A stretch of 64,000 bases of DNA from Paradevosia shaoguanensis (GTDB taxonomy: Bacteria; Pseudomonadota; Alphaproteobacteria; Rhizobiales; Devosiaceae). Position 1 is the stretch's first letter. The number at the start of each line of letters is the position of its first letter. The translations under genes and the position numbers were made by a program. The notes under the pieces were generated by a model. The model ran no database searches, had not been told where the DNA came from, and saw nothing but the letters and a program-made list of their open reading frames with translations. Location of the stretch: positions 2,906,501 through 2,970,500 of the forward strand of contig NZ_CP068983.1 in NCBI RefSeq assembly GCF_016801025.1, written 5' to 3'. Positions 39,942-48,394 of the stretch are shown here, one piece after another.

Positions 39942-40028
39942 ACTTCCCCGGCCGAAGAGCCGGGGCCCACGGATCCCTCCACTCGAGTGGAGCGGTGCAA
40001 TAGGCCCCGGGTCTTCGCCCGGGGAAGT
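39942..40028. repeat. Palindromic repeat family B (opposite orientation)
   Basis: 87 bp, the reverse complement orientation relative to 31349-31435, with the same three stems and central CACTCGAGTGG. Confidence 0.85.
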
Positions 40029-40475
40029 GCGGTGGTGGGGGTGAGAACGAGGGGGCAGGAGAGCCAGGAACGATCGTGCCAAAAAACTTATCCCCGTCCC
40101 CACCACCCTCCCGCATACTCCTTCCCATCCCTCCGCCAACGGCGAGGCACAGTACGCAGTGCCGCGGCGGCTGACGGCAGGACTGGATGCAGACAAGGTC
40201 GACACCTGCATCTCGCCCTGCCGCCAGGTTCTGGGAGTTGGGGGAAGTCCGGGGGCGCCTGGGCTTACGGCCTAAGTGTGACGTGACCGGCCCGGAGTGC
40301 GCTCGCGGGCAACTTGCGTGAACGGGCCTGTAGAAACCTCAAACGCTCAAGGGGCGAGGCTATGCCTCGCAATACTTCGCTAGCAAACATAGACTTGAGG
40401 CAAACCTCGCCCCGAGCCGCCAACGAACCACAAGCAAACCCGACCGGAGCAATCCGAGCCGGCGTCTTGGCGCAT
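40029..40475. other. Intergenic stretch with no gene
   Basis: About 450 bases. A hairpin GCGAGGC-TAT-GCCTCGC is at 40354-40370, and outer arms GGGGCGAGG (40351-40359) and CCTCGCCCC (40405-40413) could pair around it. It might be a decayed mobile element. No open frame here is convincing. Confidence 0.4.
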
Positions 40476-40865
40476 CTATTGCGTAACGGGTGTCGTGCCC
40501 TGCGGGGCCGGTGCCAAGCCGGAATTCTGCAGCGTCGTGCAGACCATGACGATGGCGTTGGCATTCTCGATGGTCATTGAGGGCGCGCCCTCGCCGACCA
40601 GCAGTCGGCCGACCTGGATACCCAGCTCGCTCACCAGCGGGCCGTCGGTGAAGGTCACGCCGTCCGCATAGCCCTGCACGGAGCCAACGCCCGAGCTCTT
40701 GTCGCCATAGGCCGCCGAGGCGAAGCCGTAGGAGCCTGCGTAGATGGTGAGCACGCCCGCCTTCTGGTCGCCGGCCATGCAATACCAATTGCCCTGGAAA
40801 ACCTGGGCGAAGGCGCTGCCCGAAAGAGCGATGAGGAAGGCAACGGAAAGGGCGATGAGGCGCAA
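40476..40865 (-). CDS. Secreted small hypothetical protein
   Basis: 129 residues. A signal peptide is clear (IALSVAFLIALSGSAFA, cleavage near residue 20), followed by QVFQGNWYCMAGDQ and two cysteines about 79 residues apart that could form a disulfide bond. The family is not recognised. Likely periplasmic. Confidence 0.7.
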   Translation of the reverse strand: MRLIALSVAFLIALSGSAFAQVFQGNWYCMAGDQKAGVLTIYAGSYGFASAAYGDKSSGVGSVQGYADGVTFTDGPLVSELGIQVGRLLVGEGAPSMTIENANAIVMVCTTLQNSGLAPAPQGTTPVTQ

Positions 40866-40891
40866 GGGCAGTGTCCGGGGTAAGAAGCGAC

Positions 40892-41449
40892 TCAGGATGA
40901 GCGCGCAAGCAGTTTGTTCAAGCCCGGCACGCGGGTCAACGCCATCGCGAGCCGTATCCTGAGCGGCATCCGGTAGTCTCGCAGCTTGTTGAACCCGACG
41001 AGTTCGGCGTCATAGACCAGTTCGCCGCGCTGATTGACCGCCGTGAGGTGGTTGAAAAGCAATCCCCAGCCCGGAATGGAGGCGGAGGCGCGCTTGCCGG
41101 TGACGGTGAGCGTATAGGTCACCGTGTCACCCGGCCGCACCGGCGCCTTGAACGCCATGCTGTTGACGCCTGGTGAGGGGCCGGAAACGCCCGGTTCCTC
41201 ACCCATGCCGCGCAATCGCTCCTCTTCGGCGAAAAGCGCGTCCACCATCTTGCGGTGCCCTACCGAGACGGTGTGCCAGCCGCTCGCTACCAGCCCGCCG
41301 AAATGGCTGTGCCTGGCTGCTTCCGGGTCGATGTGGAAATATTGCGGGTCGTACATCTTGCCGAAGCGGATGATCTCCTCCTCGGTAAAAGTATGCTCGC
41401 CGAGCGGAAAGGGCTCGTCGATGGTGATGTCCTCGAACCAGCGTGTCAC
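40892..41449 (-). CDS. MaoC-like dehydratase domain protein
   Basis: 185 residues from GTG 41449, which overlaps the preceding stop (GTGA). WFEDITIDEPFPLG, DPQYFHIDPEAARHSHFGGLVASGWHT and PVRPGDTVTYTLTV are the hot-dog fold hydratase pattern, with catalytic D and H in the HIDPEAA/FGGLVASG region. Probably an enoyl-CoA hydratase-type enzyme; substrate unknown. Confidence 0.85.
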   Translation of the reverse strand: MTRWFEDITIDEPFPLGEHTFTEEEIIRFGKMYDPQYFHIDPEAARHSHFGGLVASGWHTVSVGHRKMVDALFAEEERLRGMGEEPGVSGPSPGVNSMAFKAPVRPGDTVTYTLTVTGKRASASIPGWGLLFNHLTAVNQRGELVYDAELVGFNKLRDYRMPLRIRLAMALTRVPGLNKLLARSS

Positions 41450-41922
41450 AGCGGCGCCTCGGGATTGCGCAGTTCGACGAGATTGGCGAGCTGCATGGTC
41501 ATCACCGGCTCGTTCTTCTGGTTGCGGATATCGAGCGCCAGTTCCATCACGCCCCATTGCGGGTGGTGCTGGGAGCGGTGGAGCTTGGCGATGGTCGCGG
41601 TGCCGGTAATGGTATCGCCCGCCATGAAGGGCTTGCGCCATTTGAGGTTGGAAAAGCCGAGGCCGCCGGCTGCCGCGATGCCGGAAAGGAAGCTGTCCAC
41701 CAGCATGCGCAGGCTCAGCGCGCCGGTCTGCCAGCCGCTCGAGGCCAGCCCGCCGAGGAGCGAGGCCTTGGCCGCCGCTTCGTCGAGGTGGAAGGGCAGG
41801 GGATCGAACTCGCGGGCGAAGGTGAAAATCATGTCCTTGGTCAGGTTCACCCGCCCAAGCTCAATACTCTCGCCAACGGCGAGATCCTCGAAATGCCGCC
41901 GATTGGCCGTCACAGGATTCAT
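41446..41922 (-). CDS. MaoC-like dehydratase domain protein
   Basis: 158 residues. FEDLAVGESIELG, FAREFDPLPFHLDEAAAKAS and GGLASSGWQTGAL give the same hot-dog hydratase pattern as the neighbour. The two overlapping genes probably act together as a heteromer, a known arrangement for MaoC pairs. Confidence 0.85.
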   Translation of the reverse strand: MNPVTANRRHFEDLAVGESIELGRVNLTKDMIFTFAREFDPLPFHLDEAAAKASLLGGLASSGWQTGALSLRMLVDSFLSGIAAAGGLGFSNLKWRKPFMAGDTITGTATIAKLHRSQHHPQWGVMELALDIRNQKNEPVMTMQLANLVELRNPEAPL

Positions 41923-41980
41923 GGTGCCGGAGGTATAGCCCTCCGGCAGGCGAATGCGAACCCCTGATCGCGTCGGGCCG

Positions 41981-42286
41981 CTATGCGGTCGGCGGATATT
42001 CGAGCACGGCCTCGCCCGAGACCGGATCGGTCACGCCCAGGCCGTTGCCCTGGTCTTCGAGCGTGGAGCGAACCTTGTCCAGCATGCCGATCATGGCAGG
42101 CCGGGCCGCCGCGAGGCGGTCGAAGTTCTCCCACACGCCGATGAAGCAATAGGTGCGGTCGCCGGTCTTGACCAGCGCACCGCCCTCGAACCCGATGAAA
42201 GGCTCCGTCCCGACCCTCTGACCGTCGACGAAAGCGTCTTCCATGCCCGGTTTCACCCGGAAACGCACGACATTGTACGCATGCAT
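41981..42286 (-). CDS. ABM-like small monooxygenase-fold protein
   Basis: 101 residues from ATG 42286 with AGGGAGGG upstream. VVRFRVKPGMEDAFVDGQR followed by FIGFEGGALVKTGDRTYCFIGVWE resembles the antibiotic-biosynthesis-monooxygenase fold of small cofactor-free enzymes. Distantly supported; may be a stress or quinol-related protein. Confidence 0.65.
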   Translation of the reverse strand: MHAYNVVRFRVKPGMEDAFVDGQRVGTEPFIGFEGGALVKTGDRTYCFIGVWENFDRLAAARPAMIGMLDKVRSTLEDQGNGLGVTDPVSGEAVLEYPPTA

Positions 42287-42362
42287 GATGCCCTCCCTGT
42301 CTTGCGAAGGCAGCATGATACACCCGCGCCGGAAAGGCGGTCAGTACCGATTGTGGAGGAGG

Positions 42363-42554
42363 TCAGCGCCCGTTGAGGGCCAGGAACGCGTCGACGATGT
42401 TCTTCGCGCGCGTCAGGGCAGCATCGGCGCCGGCTTCGAGCGGGGCGGTCGGCTGCTGTGAGAAGGACTTGCCGGTGGCAATCCGGGTAATGCGGGCGGC
42501 CCACTGGTCGCTGGCGGTCAGGGTGATGTCGAAACCCTTGTACTGGGTATTCAT
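42363..42554 (-). CDS. Small hypothetical protein
   Basis: 63 residues from ATG 42554. MNTQYKGFDITLTASDQWAA and a C-terminal helix (ALTRAKNIVDAFLAL) resemble a small single-domain protein found in rhizobial genomes. Family not recognised. Confidence 0.6.
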   Translation of the reverse strand: MNTQYKGFDITLTASDQWAARITRIATGKSFSQQPTAPLEAGADAALTRAKNIVDAFLALNGR

Positions 42555-42687
42555 GGTCGTCTCCGTCAATCCTCCTCCCTTCGCGTATCTTACGTCCCGT
42601 GCGAAATCGCCCCAAACGTGGGCGATTTCAAGGTTCGAGCTGGCCGCGCGGGGTATTTCACCCATGCGCCCAGAGCAGGCGCAAGCC

Positions 42688-43785
42688 TCAGGTGTTGAAC
42701 TTGAAGAGCATCACGTCGCCGTCCTTGACGACGTATTCCTTGCCTTCGTCGCGTGCCTTGCCCGCTTCCTTGGCCGGCACTTCGCCGCCAAGCGTGACGT
42801 AGTCGTCAAAGGCGATGGTCTGGGCGCGGATGAAGCCACGTTCGAAATCCGAGTGGATGACGCCGGCGGCCTGCGGGGCGCGGTCGCCCTTGTGGATGGT
42901 CCAGGCGCGCGCCTCCTTGGGGCCGACCGTGAAATAGGTCTGCAGGCCCAGGAGATCGTAAGCCTCACGGATCAGGCGGTTGAGGCCGGGTTCGTGCAGG
43001 CCGAGCGAGTCCAGATATTCCTTCTGCTCGGCGTCAGGCAACTGGGAGAGCTGGCTCTCGATCTCAGCGGAAATGACGATCACGGCGGCGTTGTGCGCCT
43101 TGGCATAGTCCTCGACGCGCTTGGTCATGGCATTGCCGGTGGCCGCCGAAGCCTCATCGACATTGCAGACGAACAGAGCCGGCTTGCTGGTGAGGAGCTG
43201 GAGTTCGGTGAACGCCTTCTCTTCCTCGGCCGAACGCTCGACGAGGCGAGCCGACTTGCCTTCGCGCAGCAGCGCCAGCGAGCGGTTGATGAGGTCGACG
43301 GTGAGCTTGGCGTCCTTGTCGCCGCCCTTGGCCTTCTTCTCGAGGCCCGGCAGGCGCTTCTCGAGGCTTTCGAGGTCGGCCAGCATCAGCTCGGTCTCGA
43401 CCACTTCGGCGTCAGCGATCGGGTCGACCTTGTTGGCCACGTGGATGACGTTGCCGTCCTCGAAGCAGCGCAGCACATAGGCGATGGCGTCGCATTCGCG
43501 GATATTGGCCAGGAACTGGTTGCCCAGGCCTTCGCCCTTGCTGGCGCCCTTCACCAGACCCGCAATATCCACAAAGCTCATGCGGGCCGGGATCAGCTGC
43601 TGCGACTTGCCGACCGCGGCCAGCTTTTCGAGGCGCGCATCGGGGATCGCCACTTCGCCGACATTGGGCTCGATGGTGCAGAACGGAAAATTCGCAGCCT
43701 GCGCCGCGGCGGTGCGGGTCAGGGCGTTAAAGAGCGTCGATTTGCCGACATTGGGCAGACCGACAATGCCCATTTTCAGTCCCAT
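42688..43785 (-). CDS. ychF: Redox-regulated ATPase YchF
   Basis: 365 residues, the normal YchF/OLA1 length. G domain: GIVGLPNVGKSTLFN, FCTIEPNVG, and the specificity region NVDE, plus the C-terminal TGS domain. It prefers ATP and has a translation- or stress-related role. Downstream of pth. Confidence 0.95.
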   Translation of the reverse strand: MGLKMGIVGLPNVGKSTLFNALTRTAAAQAANFPFCTIEPNVGEVAIPDARLEKLAAVGKSQQLIPARMSFVDIAGLVKGASKGEGLGNQFLANIRECDAIAYVLRCFEDGNVIHVANKVDPIADAEVVETELMLADLESLEKRLPGLEKKAKGGDKDAKLTVDLINRSLALLREGKSARLVERSAEEEKAFTELQLLTSKPALFVCNVDEASAATGNAMTKRVEDYAKAHNAAVIVISAEIESQLSQLPDAEQKEYLDSLGLHEPGLNRLIREAYDLLGLQTYFTVGPKEARAWTIHKGDRAPQAAGVIHSDFERGFIRAQTIAFDDYVTLGGEVPAKEAGKARDEGKEYVVKDGDVMLFKFNT

Positions 43786-43859
43786 GGATGTCTCCGAGAA
43801 AATCTTGTCCCCACATCGTGCGGATCGCGCACGATGTCAATGTGGGAGCGGGAAAGGGG

Positions 43860-44594
43860 TCAGGCTTCGTCCTTGCCGAAGAGCTTTTTGAGCATGGCGG
43901 CCATGGGGCCGGTCTCCGGCACCTTTGCCTGGTTCTGGTGCGGGCGGGCGGCGCGGATATGGCTCTGGCCCTTGGGCGCGGCCTTCTCGGCCTTGCGTGC
44001 TTCCGAATGCGGGCCGGATTCCCCGCCCTTGCCGCCGGCAATGGCAACCTTGTTCATGAAGCCGTTGTCGTCCTTCCTGACCAGAAGGCCGGCGCTGTCG
44101 GCCACGGCTTCCAGCAGCGGGTCGAGCCAGGTTGCATCGGACTTGGCGAAGTCGCCGAGGACGTAGTGCATCACGGCGTCCTTGGAGCCGGGATGGCCGA
44201 TGCCCAGCCGCACGCGGCGGTAATCGGGCCCGATCTGCGGATCGATGGACCGAATGCCATTGTGACCGCCACTGCCGCCGCCGACTTTTACGCGCAGCTT
44301 GCCCGGCACGAGGTCGAGCTCGTCATAGAGTACGGTCACGTCCTGGGGGGCGATCTTGTAGAAATTGGTGGCCTGGACGATGGAATCGCCCGAGCGGTTC
44401 ATGAAGGTCTGCGGCTTGAGCAGCAGCACCTTCTCGCCATCGATATTGCCTTCCGAGATCAGCCCGTTGAACTTCTGGCGGAACGGGCCGAAATTGTGCC
44501 GGCGCGCGATCTCGTCCACGGCCAGGAAGCCGATATTGTGGCGATTTCTTTCGTATTGCGCGCCCGGATTGCCCAGGCCGACCAGCAGATGCAT
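43860..44594 (-). CDS. pth: Peptidyl-tRNA hydrolase
   Basis: 244 residues. [40 protein letters not shown] and the [12 protein letters not shown] region are diagnostic. The C-terminal tail is longer than the usual 190-200 residues and is rich in lysine and alanine ([20 protein letters not shown]), which I do not see in typical Pth. It recycles peptidyl-tRNAs. Confidence 0.95.
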   Translation of the reverse strand: MHLLVGLGNPGAQYERNRHNIGFLAVDEIARRHNFGPFRQKFNGLISEGNIDGEKVLLLKPQTFMNRSGDSIVQATNFYKIAPQDVTVLYDELDLVPGKLRVKVGGGSGGHNGIRSIDPQIGPDYRRVRLGIGHPGSKDAVMHYVLGDFAKSDATWLDPLLEAVADSAGLLVRKDDNGFMNKVAIAGGKGGESGPHSEARKAEKAAPKGQSHIRAARPHQNQAKVPETGPMAAMLKKLFGKDEA

Positions 44595-44623
44595 CTGGCA
44601 AGTCTCCGAAATGCAAATCTTGG

Positions 44624-44653
44624 AAATAAAAGAGGCGACCCTTGGGCCGCCTC
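44624..44653 (-). terminator. Intrinsic terminator of rplY
   Basis: GAGGCGGCCC and GGGTCGCCTC pair with one mismatch, followed on the minus strand by TTTTATTT. Confidence 0.85.
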
Positions 44654-44681
44654 AACTTTTTCGCGCAAGGGCGGCCGAGGA

Positions 44682-45308
44682 TTACTCCTTGGCTTCGGCT
44701 TCCGCTTCGACCGGGGCCGCTTCGGCTTCCTCGGCGCGCAGCGCCGACGGAGCAACGATGGTGGCGATGGTCAGGTCTTCCTCGTGGGAGTGGACTTCCA
44801 CGCCCTTCGGGAGCTTGACGGACGAGATGTGGATGGTATCGCCGATGTCCTTGCCGTCGAGGTCGACAACGATCTCTTCGGGGATGGCATTGGCCGGAAC
44901 GGTCAGCTCAACGGTGTGGTGCACGATGTTGAGGGTGCCGCCGCGCTTGAGGCCAGGAGCCTTGTCTTCGTTGACGAACGAGACGTGGACCTGGACATTG
45001 AGCCTGGACGAGGCACCGACGCGCAGGAAGTCGACGTGCAGCGGGTAGTCCTTGACGACGTCGAGCTGGTAGTCCTTGGGGATCACGCGGTGCTTCTTGC
45101 CGTCGACGTCAAGGGTGATGACGTGCGAGAGGAAGCCGCCGGCGTAGATGCGACGGTTGATTTCGTTGAACGAGACGGCAATCGTCTCGGGAGCCTTCTT
45201 GTCGCCGTAGATAACGGCAGGGACAAGGCCCTCACGACGCAGCTCACGAGCGGCCCCCTTGCCCACCCGGGCACGCGCCTGAGCCTTGAGCTCAATAGCA
45301 TCAGCCAT
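44682..45308 (-). CDS. rplY: 50S ribosomal protein L25/general stress protein Ctc
   Basis: 208 residues from ATG 45308 with TGGAA upstream; an ATG at 45320 is less well placed. L25 beta-barrel (AIELKAQARARVGKGAARE, VPAVIYG) plus the TL5-type C-terminal domain (VPANAIPEEIVVDLDGKDIGD). It binds 5S rRNA. Confidence 0.94.
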   Translation of the reverse strand: MADAIELKAQARARVGKGAARELRREGLVPAVIYGDKKAPETIAVSFNEINRRIYAGGFLSHVITLDVDGKKHRVIPKDYQLDVVKDYPLHVDFLRVGASSRLNVQVHVSFVNEDKAPGLKRGGTLNIVHHTVELTVPANAIPEEIVVDLDGKDIGDTIHISSVKLPKGVEVHSHEEDLTIATIVAPSALRAEEAEAAPVEAEAEAKE

Positions 45309-45509
45309 GGAATGTTCCATTCTGGGTTGGTGTGCGTTTTGACCCTTCAAAACACACGCGCCCGTCCTCCAGGGGTGACGAGCGCTTCATGCGGGCGGGA
45401 TATAGAGGAAAGCCGGGCCATCGGCAAGTGGCAGAGGCGTGCTGCCGTGCGGGTTTTACGGGCGGCGGGCGGTGTGTCGCAGGAGGCCAATTGCGCCCAC
45501 ATTCTCTAG

Positions 45510-45741
45510 GGTCCGTACTCAACTGCACCGGCAGATGAGGTTGCGATGGCCGCCCCACCCACCGGACTTGATCCGGGGCCCATTGCCACCCTCCACTCGA
45601 GTGGAGGTAACCGTGGGCCCCGGCTCTGCGGCCGGGGAAGTTCAGTGGTTGTGGCGCGGCAGACGGACAGCGCTTGCGTTGGACACTGTCGGATGGGGAG
45701 ACAAGCGCTCTGGGGGCGCCGGGACTTATTGAGTACGGACC
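45510..45741. mobile_element. MITE-like element, copy 1, intact inverted ends
   Basis: Ends GGTCCGTACTCAA and TTGAGTACGGACC are perfect 13-bp inverted repeats (15 including flank), and CTAG lies on both sides (45506-45509 and 45742-45745), fitting a target-site duplication. The 232-bp inside holds a repeat family B block (45564-45641). It has no transposase. Confidence 0.8.
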
Positions 45742-45760
45742 CTAGGCCTAGGCGGGGCAC

Positions 45761-47005
45761 TTATCCATTCCGCAACGCGGCAATCCGGTTGTTGAGATAC
45801 TGCCGCACCGCCGGATCGGCCGACAGCCCGCTCGCCAGCGTCAGCGCCTCGAACGCCGCCTCCCGGTTTCCCGCCAGTGCATTGAGATGCCCCAGCGCCG
45901 CCCAATACGGCTGGTAGTCGGCCATCCGCTTGTCCGCCGCAATCGCCGCGAGGTCCTCGAGCGCTATGACTGGCCCCTCCACCTCAGCCCGCGCCACGGC
46001 GCGGTTGAGCGCCACCACCGGCGAGCCGGTCAGTCGCAGCAGGTGATCATAGAGTGCAACCACGGCCGGCCAGGTCGGCGCGCCGCGCAGCCGACGTGCG
46101 GCATGGGCCGACTGGATCGCCGCCTCGATCTGGTAGCGTCCGCTTGGCCCGCCGGCATTGGCCTGTTGCAGCAGGTTCTCGGCCAGGTCGATCTGCCAGT
46201 CGTCCCATAGAGACGTATCCTGCTCGTCCAGCGGCACATAGGCGCCGTCCGGCGAGCGACGCGCGCTGCGGCGGGCCTCGGTGTAGAGCATCAGCGCCAG
46301 CATGCCCTTGGCCTCGGGCTCCTCGGGCATGAGCGAGACGACGAGCTGGCCCAGCCAGATGGCTTCTTCGGCCAGTTGGGCCGAGCCCGTCTCACCGATC
46401 TCGCCCCAGCCCTTGGCATAGGCGGCGTAGATCGCCTCGAGCACGGCATCGAGCCGTTCGGGCAATTCCTCGCGCTCGGGAACGCGGAACGGGATGCCGG
46501 CTTCCTTGATGCGCGTCTTGGCGCGCACCAGTCGCTGCCCCATCGTGGCAGGCGGGATGAGGAAGGCGGCGGCGATGTCCTGGGCGGTGAGGCCGAGGAT
46601 GGTCTGCAGGATCAGCGGCGCCCGCATGCCGCGTTCGATAGCGGGGTGGGCACAGGCGAACATCAGCGCCAGGCGTCTGTCGGGAATCTCATCGGGCGTT
46701 TCCATGGCGGCTTCGATCTCGTCGGCGATGAGCTTCAGATGCGTCTCGCCCGCCGTTCGCGTCTGGCGGCGGCGTACCGCGTCGGTCTGGCGGCGCCGCG
46801 CCACGGTGAGGAGCCAGGCGTCCGGGTTGGAGGGAACGCCGTCCTCCGGCCACATGCGCAGGGCCGTGGCGAAGGCCTCGGCCAGCGCATCCTCGGCGCC
46901 CGCGACGTCGCGCGTCCGGGCTGCCAGGAAGGCAACGAGGCGACCGTAGCTTTCACGCGCCACGCGCTCGGCGGCGCGGCGCGCCTCGTTGCCCATCTGG
47001 TTCAT
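45761..47005 (-). CDS. ECF42-type sigma factor with C-terminal TPR-like extension
   Basis: 414 residues. Sigma region 2 (YGRLVAFLAARTRDVAGAEDALAEAF, NPDAWLLTVARRRQTDAVRRR) and region 4 (LTAQDIAAAFLIPPATMGQRLVRAKTRI) are followed by about 230 residues of helical sequence containing a DUF6596-like region, the mark of the ECF42 group. This group is known to be next to DGPF/YCII genes, as here. No anti-sigma gene is visible; the C-terminal part may take over control. Confidence 0.88.
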   Translation of the reverse strand: MNQMGNEARRAAERVARESYGRLVAFLAARTRDVAGAEDALAEAFATALRMWPEDGVPSNPDAWLLTVARRRQTDAVRRRQTRTAGETHLKLIADEIEAAMETPDEIPDRRLALMFACAHPAIERGMRAPLILQTILGLTAQDIAAAFLIPPATMGQRLVRAKTRIKEAGIPFRVPEREELPERLDAVLEAIYAAYAKGWGEIGETGSAQLAEEAIWLGQLVVSLMPEEPEAKGMLALMLYTEARRSARRSPDGAYVPLDEQDTSLWDDWQIDLAENLLQQANAGGPSGRYQIEAAIQSAHAARRLRGAPTWPAVVALYDHLLRLTGSPVVALNRAVARAEVEGPVIALEDLAAIAADKRMADYQPYWAALGHLNALAGNREAAFEALTLASGLSADPAVRQYLNNRIAALRNG

Positions 47006-47008
47006 GGT

Positions 47009-47365
47009 TCAGTTGCCCGTCAGTTCCCAGATCGGGCGCACTTCCACCGTGCCGTTCTGGGCAGCAGGGCAGCGGGCGGCCCAGGCGACGGCCTGGTCGA
47101 GGTCGGGAGCTTCGATCATGTAGAAGCCGCCGAACTGTTCCTTGGTGTCGGCATAAGGGCCGTCGAGCACCTCGGTCTTGCCGTCGGTAACGCGCACGCT
47201 GGCGGCGGTATCGGTGAACTGCAGGCGCTCGCCGCCCAGCAGCACGCCGGCCTTCTTCATGGCCTCATTGAAGGCAGCATAGTCGCTCGACATCGCGGTC
47301 ACGTTGGACTGCGCGCCGTTCCGGTAGATGTTCTCGTCCTGGTGGATCAACAGCAAGTAGCGCAT
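47009..47365 (-). CDS. YCII/DGPF-domain protein 1
   Basis: 118 residues from ATG 47365. MRYLLLIHQDEN begins the YCII fold and VLDGPYADTKEQFGGFYMIEAP holds the DGPF motif. Its stop lies 3 bases from the sigma-factor ATG, so the two form one operon. YCII domains resemble muconolactone isomerase-type enzymes; the function in ECF42 loci is unknown. Confidence 0.85.
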   Translation of the reverse strand: MRYLLLIHQDENIYRNGAQSNVTAMSSDYAAFNEAMKKAGVLLGGERLQFTDTAASVRVTDGKTEVLDGPYADTKEQFGGFYMIEAPDLDQAVAWAARCPAAQNGTVEVRPIWELTGN

Positions 47366-47409
47366 CTGGATTTTCCCTTGAATGGCCGGAGCACCGTGCC
47401 CCGATGATA

Positions 47410-47439
47410 CAATGTCGGGGCAGGGGCGGCCATTTCGAC
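47410..47439 (-). promoter_or_regulatory. ECF42-type promoter for YCII 1 and the sigma gene
   Basis: GTCGAAAT-N14-CGACATTG read on the minus strand, ending 45 bases before the start codon. The same motif and same 14-base spacer occur before the other two YCII genes. Confidence 0.75.
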
Positions 47440-47454
47440 CGCCGCCGCAAAAAT

Positions 47455-47805
47455 CTACGAAAAGTTTGCGAACTGGCGCACCTCGATCTTCCCCCAAGTC
47501 GCGGCCGGGCACTTGGCGGCCCATTTGAGCGCCTCGTCCATATTGGCCGCTTCGATGATGTAATAGCCGCCGAACTGCTCGCGCGTTTCGGCATAGGGGC
47601 CGTCATGGACCTTCAACTCGCCGTCTTCGAGATTGATGGTCTTGGCCTTGGTGGTGGGGGTGAGAGGCGCGGTATCGACAAAGGCGCCGGCCTTGGTCAG
47701 GGCGTCCTGGTAGGCATACATGGTCTGCATGAAGCCGCGCATGTCCTCGGGGCTGATCTTGGAGCCCGCGACTTCGTCGGCATAGAGCATGAGCAGGTAT
47801 TTCAT
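47455..47805 (-). CDS. YCII/DGPF-domain protein 2
   Basis: 116 residues with MKYLLMLYADEVAGS and KVHDGPYAETREQFGGYYIIEAANMDEAL. Paralogue of the other two. A histidine in place of the usual leucine before DGPY and a conserved C-terminal EVRQF are visible. Own promoter upstream. Confidence 0.85.
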   Translation of the reverse strand: MKYLLMLYADEVAGSKISPEDMRGFMQTMYAYQDALTKAGAFVDTAPLTPTTKAKTINLEDGELKVHDGPYAETREQFGGYYIIEAANMDEALKWAAKCPAATWGKIEVRQFANFS

Positions 47806-47851
47806 TTCTCTCTCCTCGCTGTGCGGTGCCGGGCAGCATAGCCCGTCGCAA

Positions 47852-47881
47852 CAATGTCGCGCGAGGGAGGTCGATTTCGAC
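47852..47881 (-). promoter_or_regulatory. ECF42-type promoter for YCII 2
   Basis: GTCGAAAT-N14-CGACATTG on the minus strand, identical hexamers and spacing to the first. Confidence 0.75.
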
Positions 47882-47922
47882 AGGCGGGCGGAAATTCCGC
47901 CGCCCGTCGTGAGGAGTGGTGG

Positions 47923-48282
47923 TTACCAGCTCTGGCCGGCGGGCGCCTGCCAGAAGGGGCGGATTTCGATCGAGCCGTAGCGAGCGCCCGGGCACGTCTT
48001 GGCGAATTCGATCGCCGCGTCGAGGTCCGGAACGTCGAGCATGAAATAGCCGGCGAACTGTTCCTTGGTGTCGGCATAGGGGCCGTCGAGCACGTCGGCC
48101 TTGCCGTTCTTGACGCGAACGGTGGTCGCAGCGCGGCTGGGCTCGAGCCGTTCGCCGGGGCTGCCTGCCTTGGCGAGCGCCTGGTTGAAGGCACCCCATT
48201 CGGCTCCGAACTGCTTCATTTCTTCGGGCGTCGCCTTGGCCATCTCAGCTTCGTTGTAGTTGATGAGGCACATGAAACGCAT
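47923..48282 (-). CDS. YCII/DGPF-domain protein 3
   Basis: 119 residues from ATG 48282 (GGGAGAAAG upstream). MRFMCLINYNEAEMA and VLDGPYADTKEQFAGYFMLDVPD mark the YCII/DGPF family. It resembles protein 1 most closely. Confidence 0.85.
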   Translation of the reverse strand: MRFMCLINYNEAEMAKATPEEMKQFGAEWGAFNQALAKAGSPGERLEPSRAATTVRVKNGKADVLDGPYADTKEQFAGYFMLDVPDLDAAIEFAKTCPGARYGSIEIRPFWQAPAGQSW

Positions 48283-48330
48283 GGTCTTTCTCCCGTTAGG
48301 TGTAGCTCGGAACACCGTGTCCCGATGCTA

Positions 48331-48360
48331 CAATGACGGAGAGGTCGACGTCATTTCGAC
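48331..48360 (-). promoter_or_regulatory. ECF42-type promoter for YCII 3
   Basis: GTCGAAAT-N14-CGTCATTG on the minus strand, one base different from the other two. Confidence 0.75.
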
Positions 48361-48394
48361 TTTTCAGACAAAAAAGTTGCGACGGCCGAAAAAA

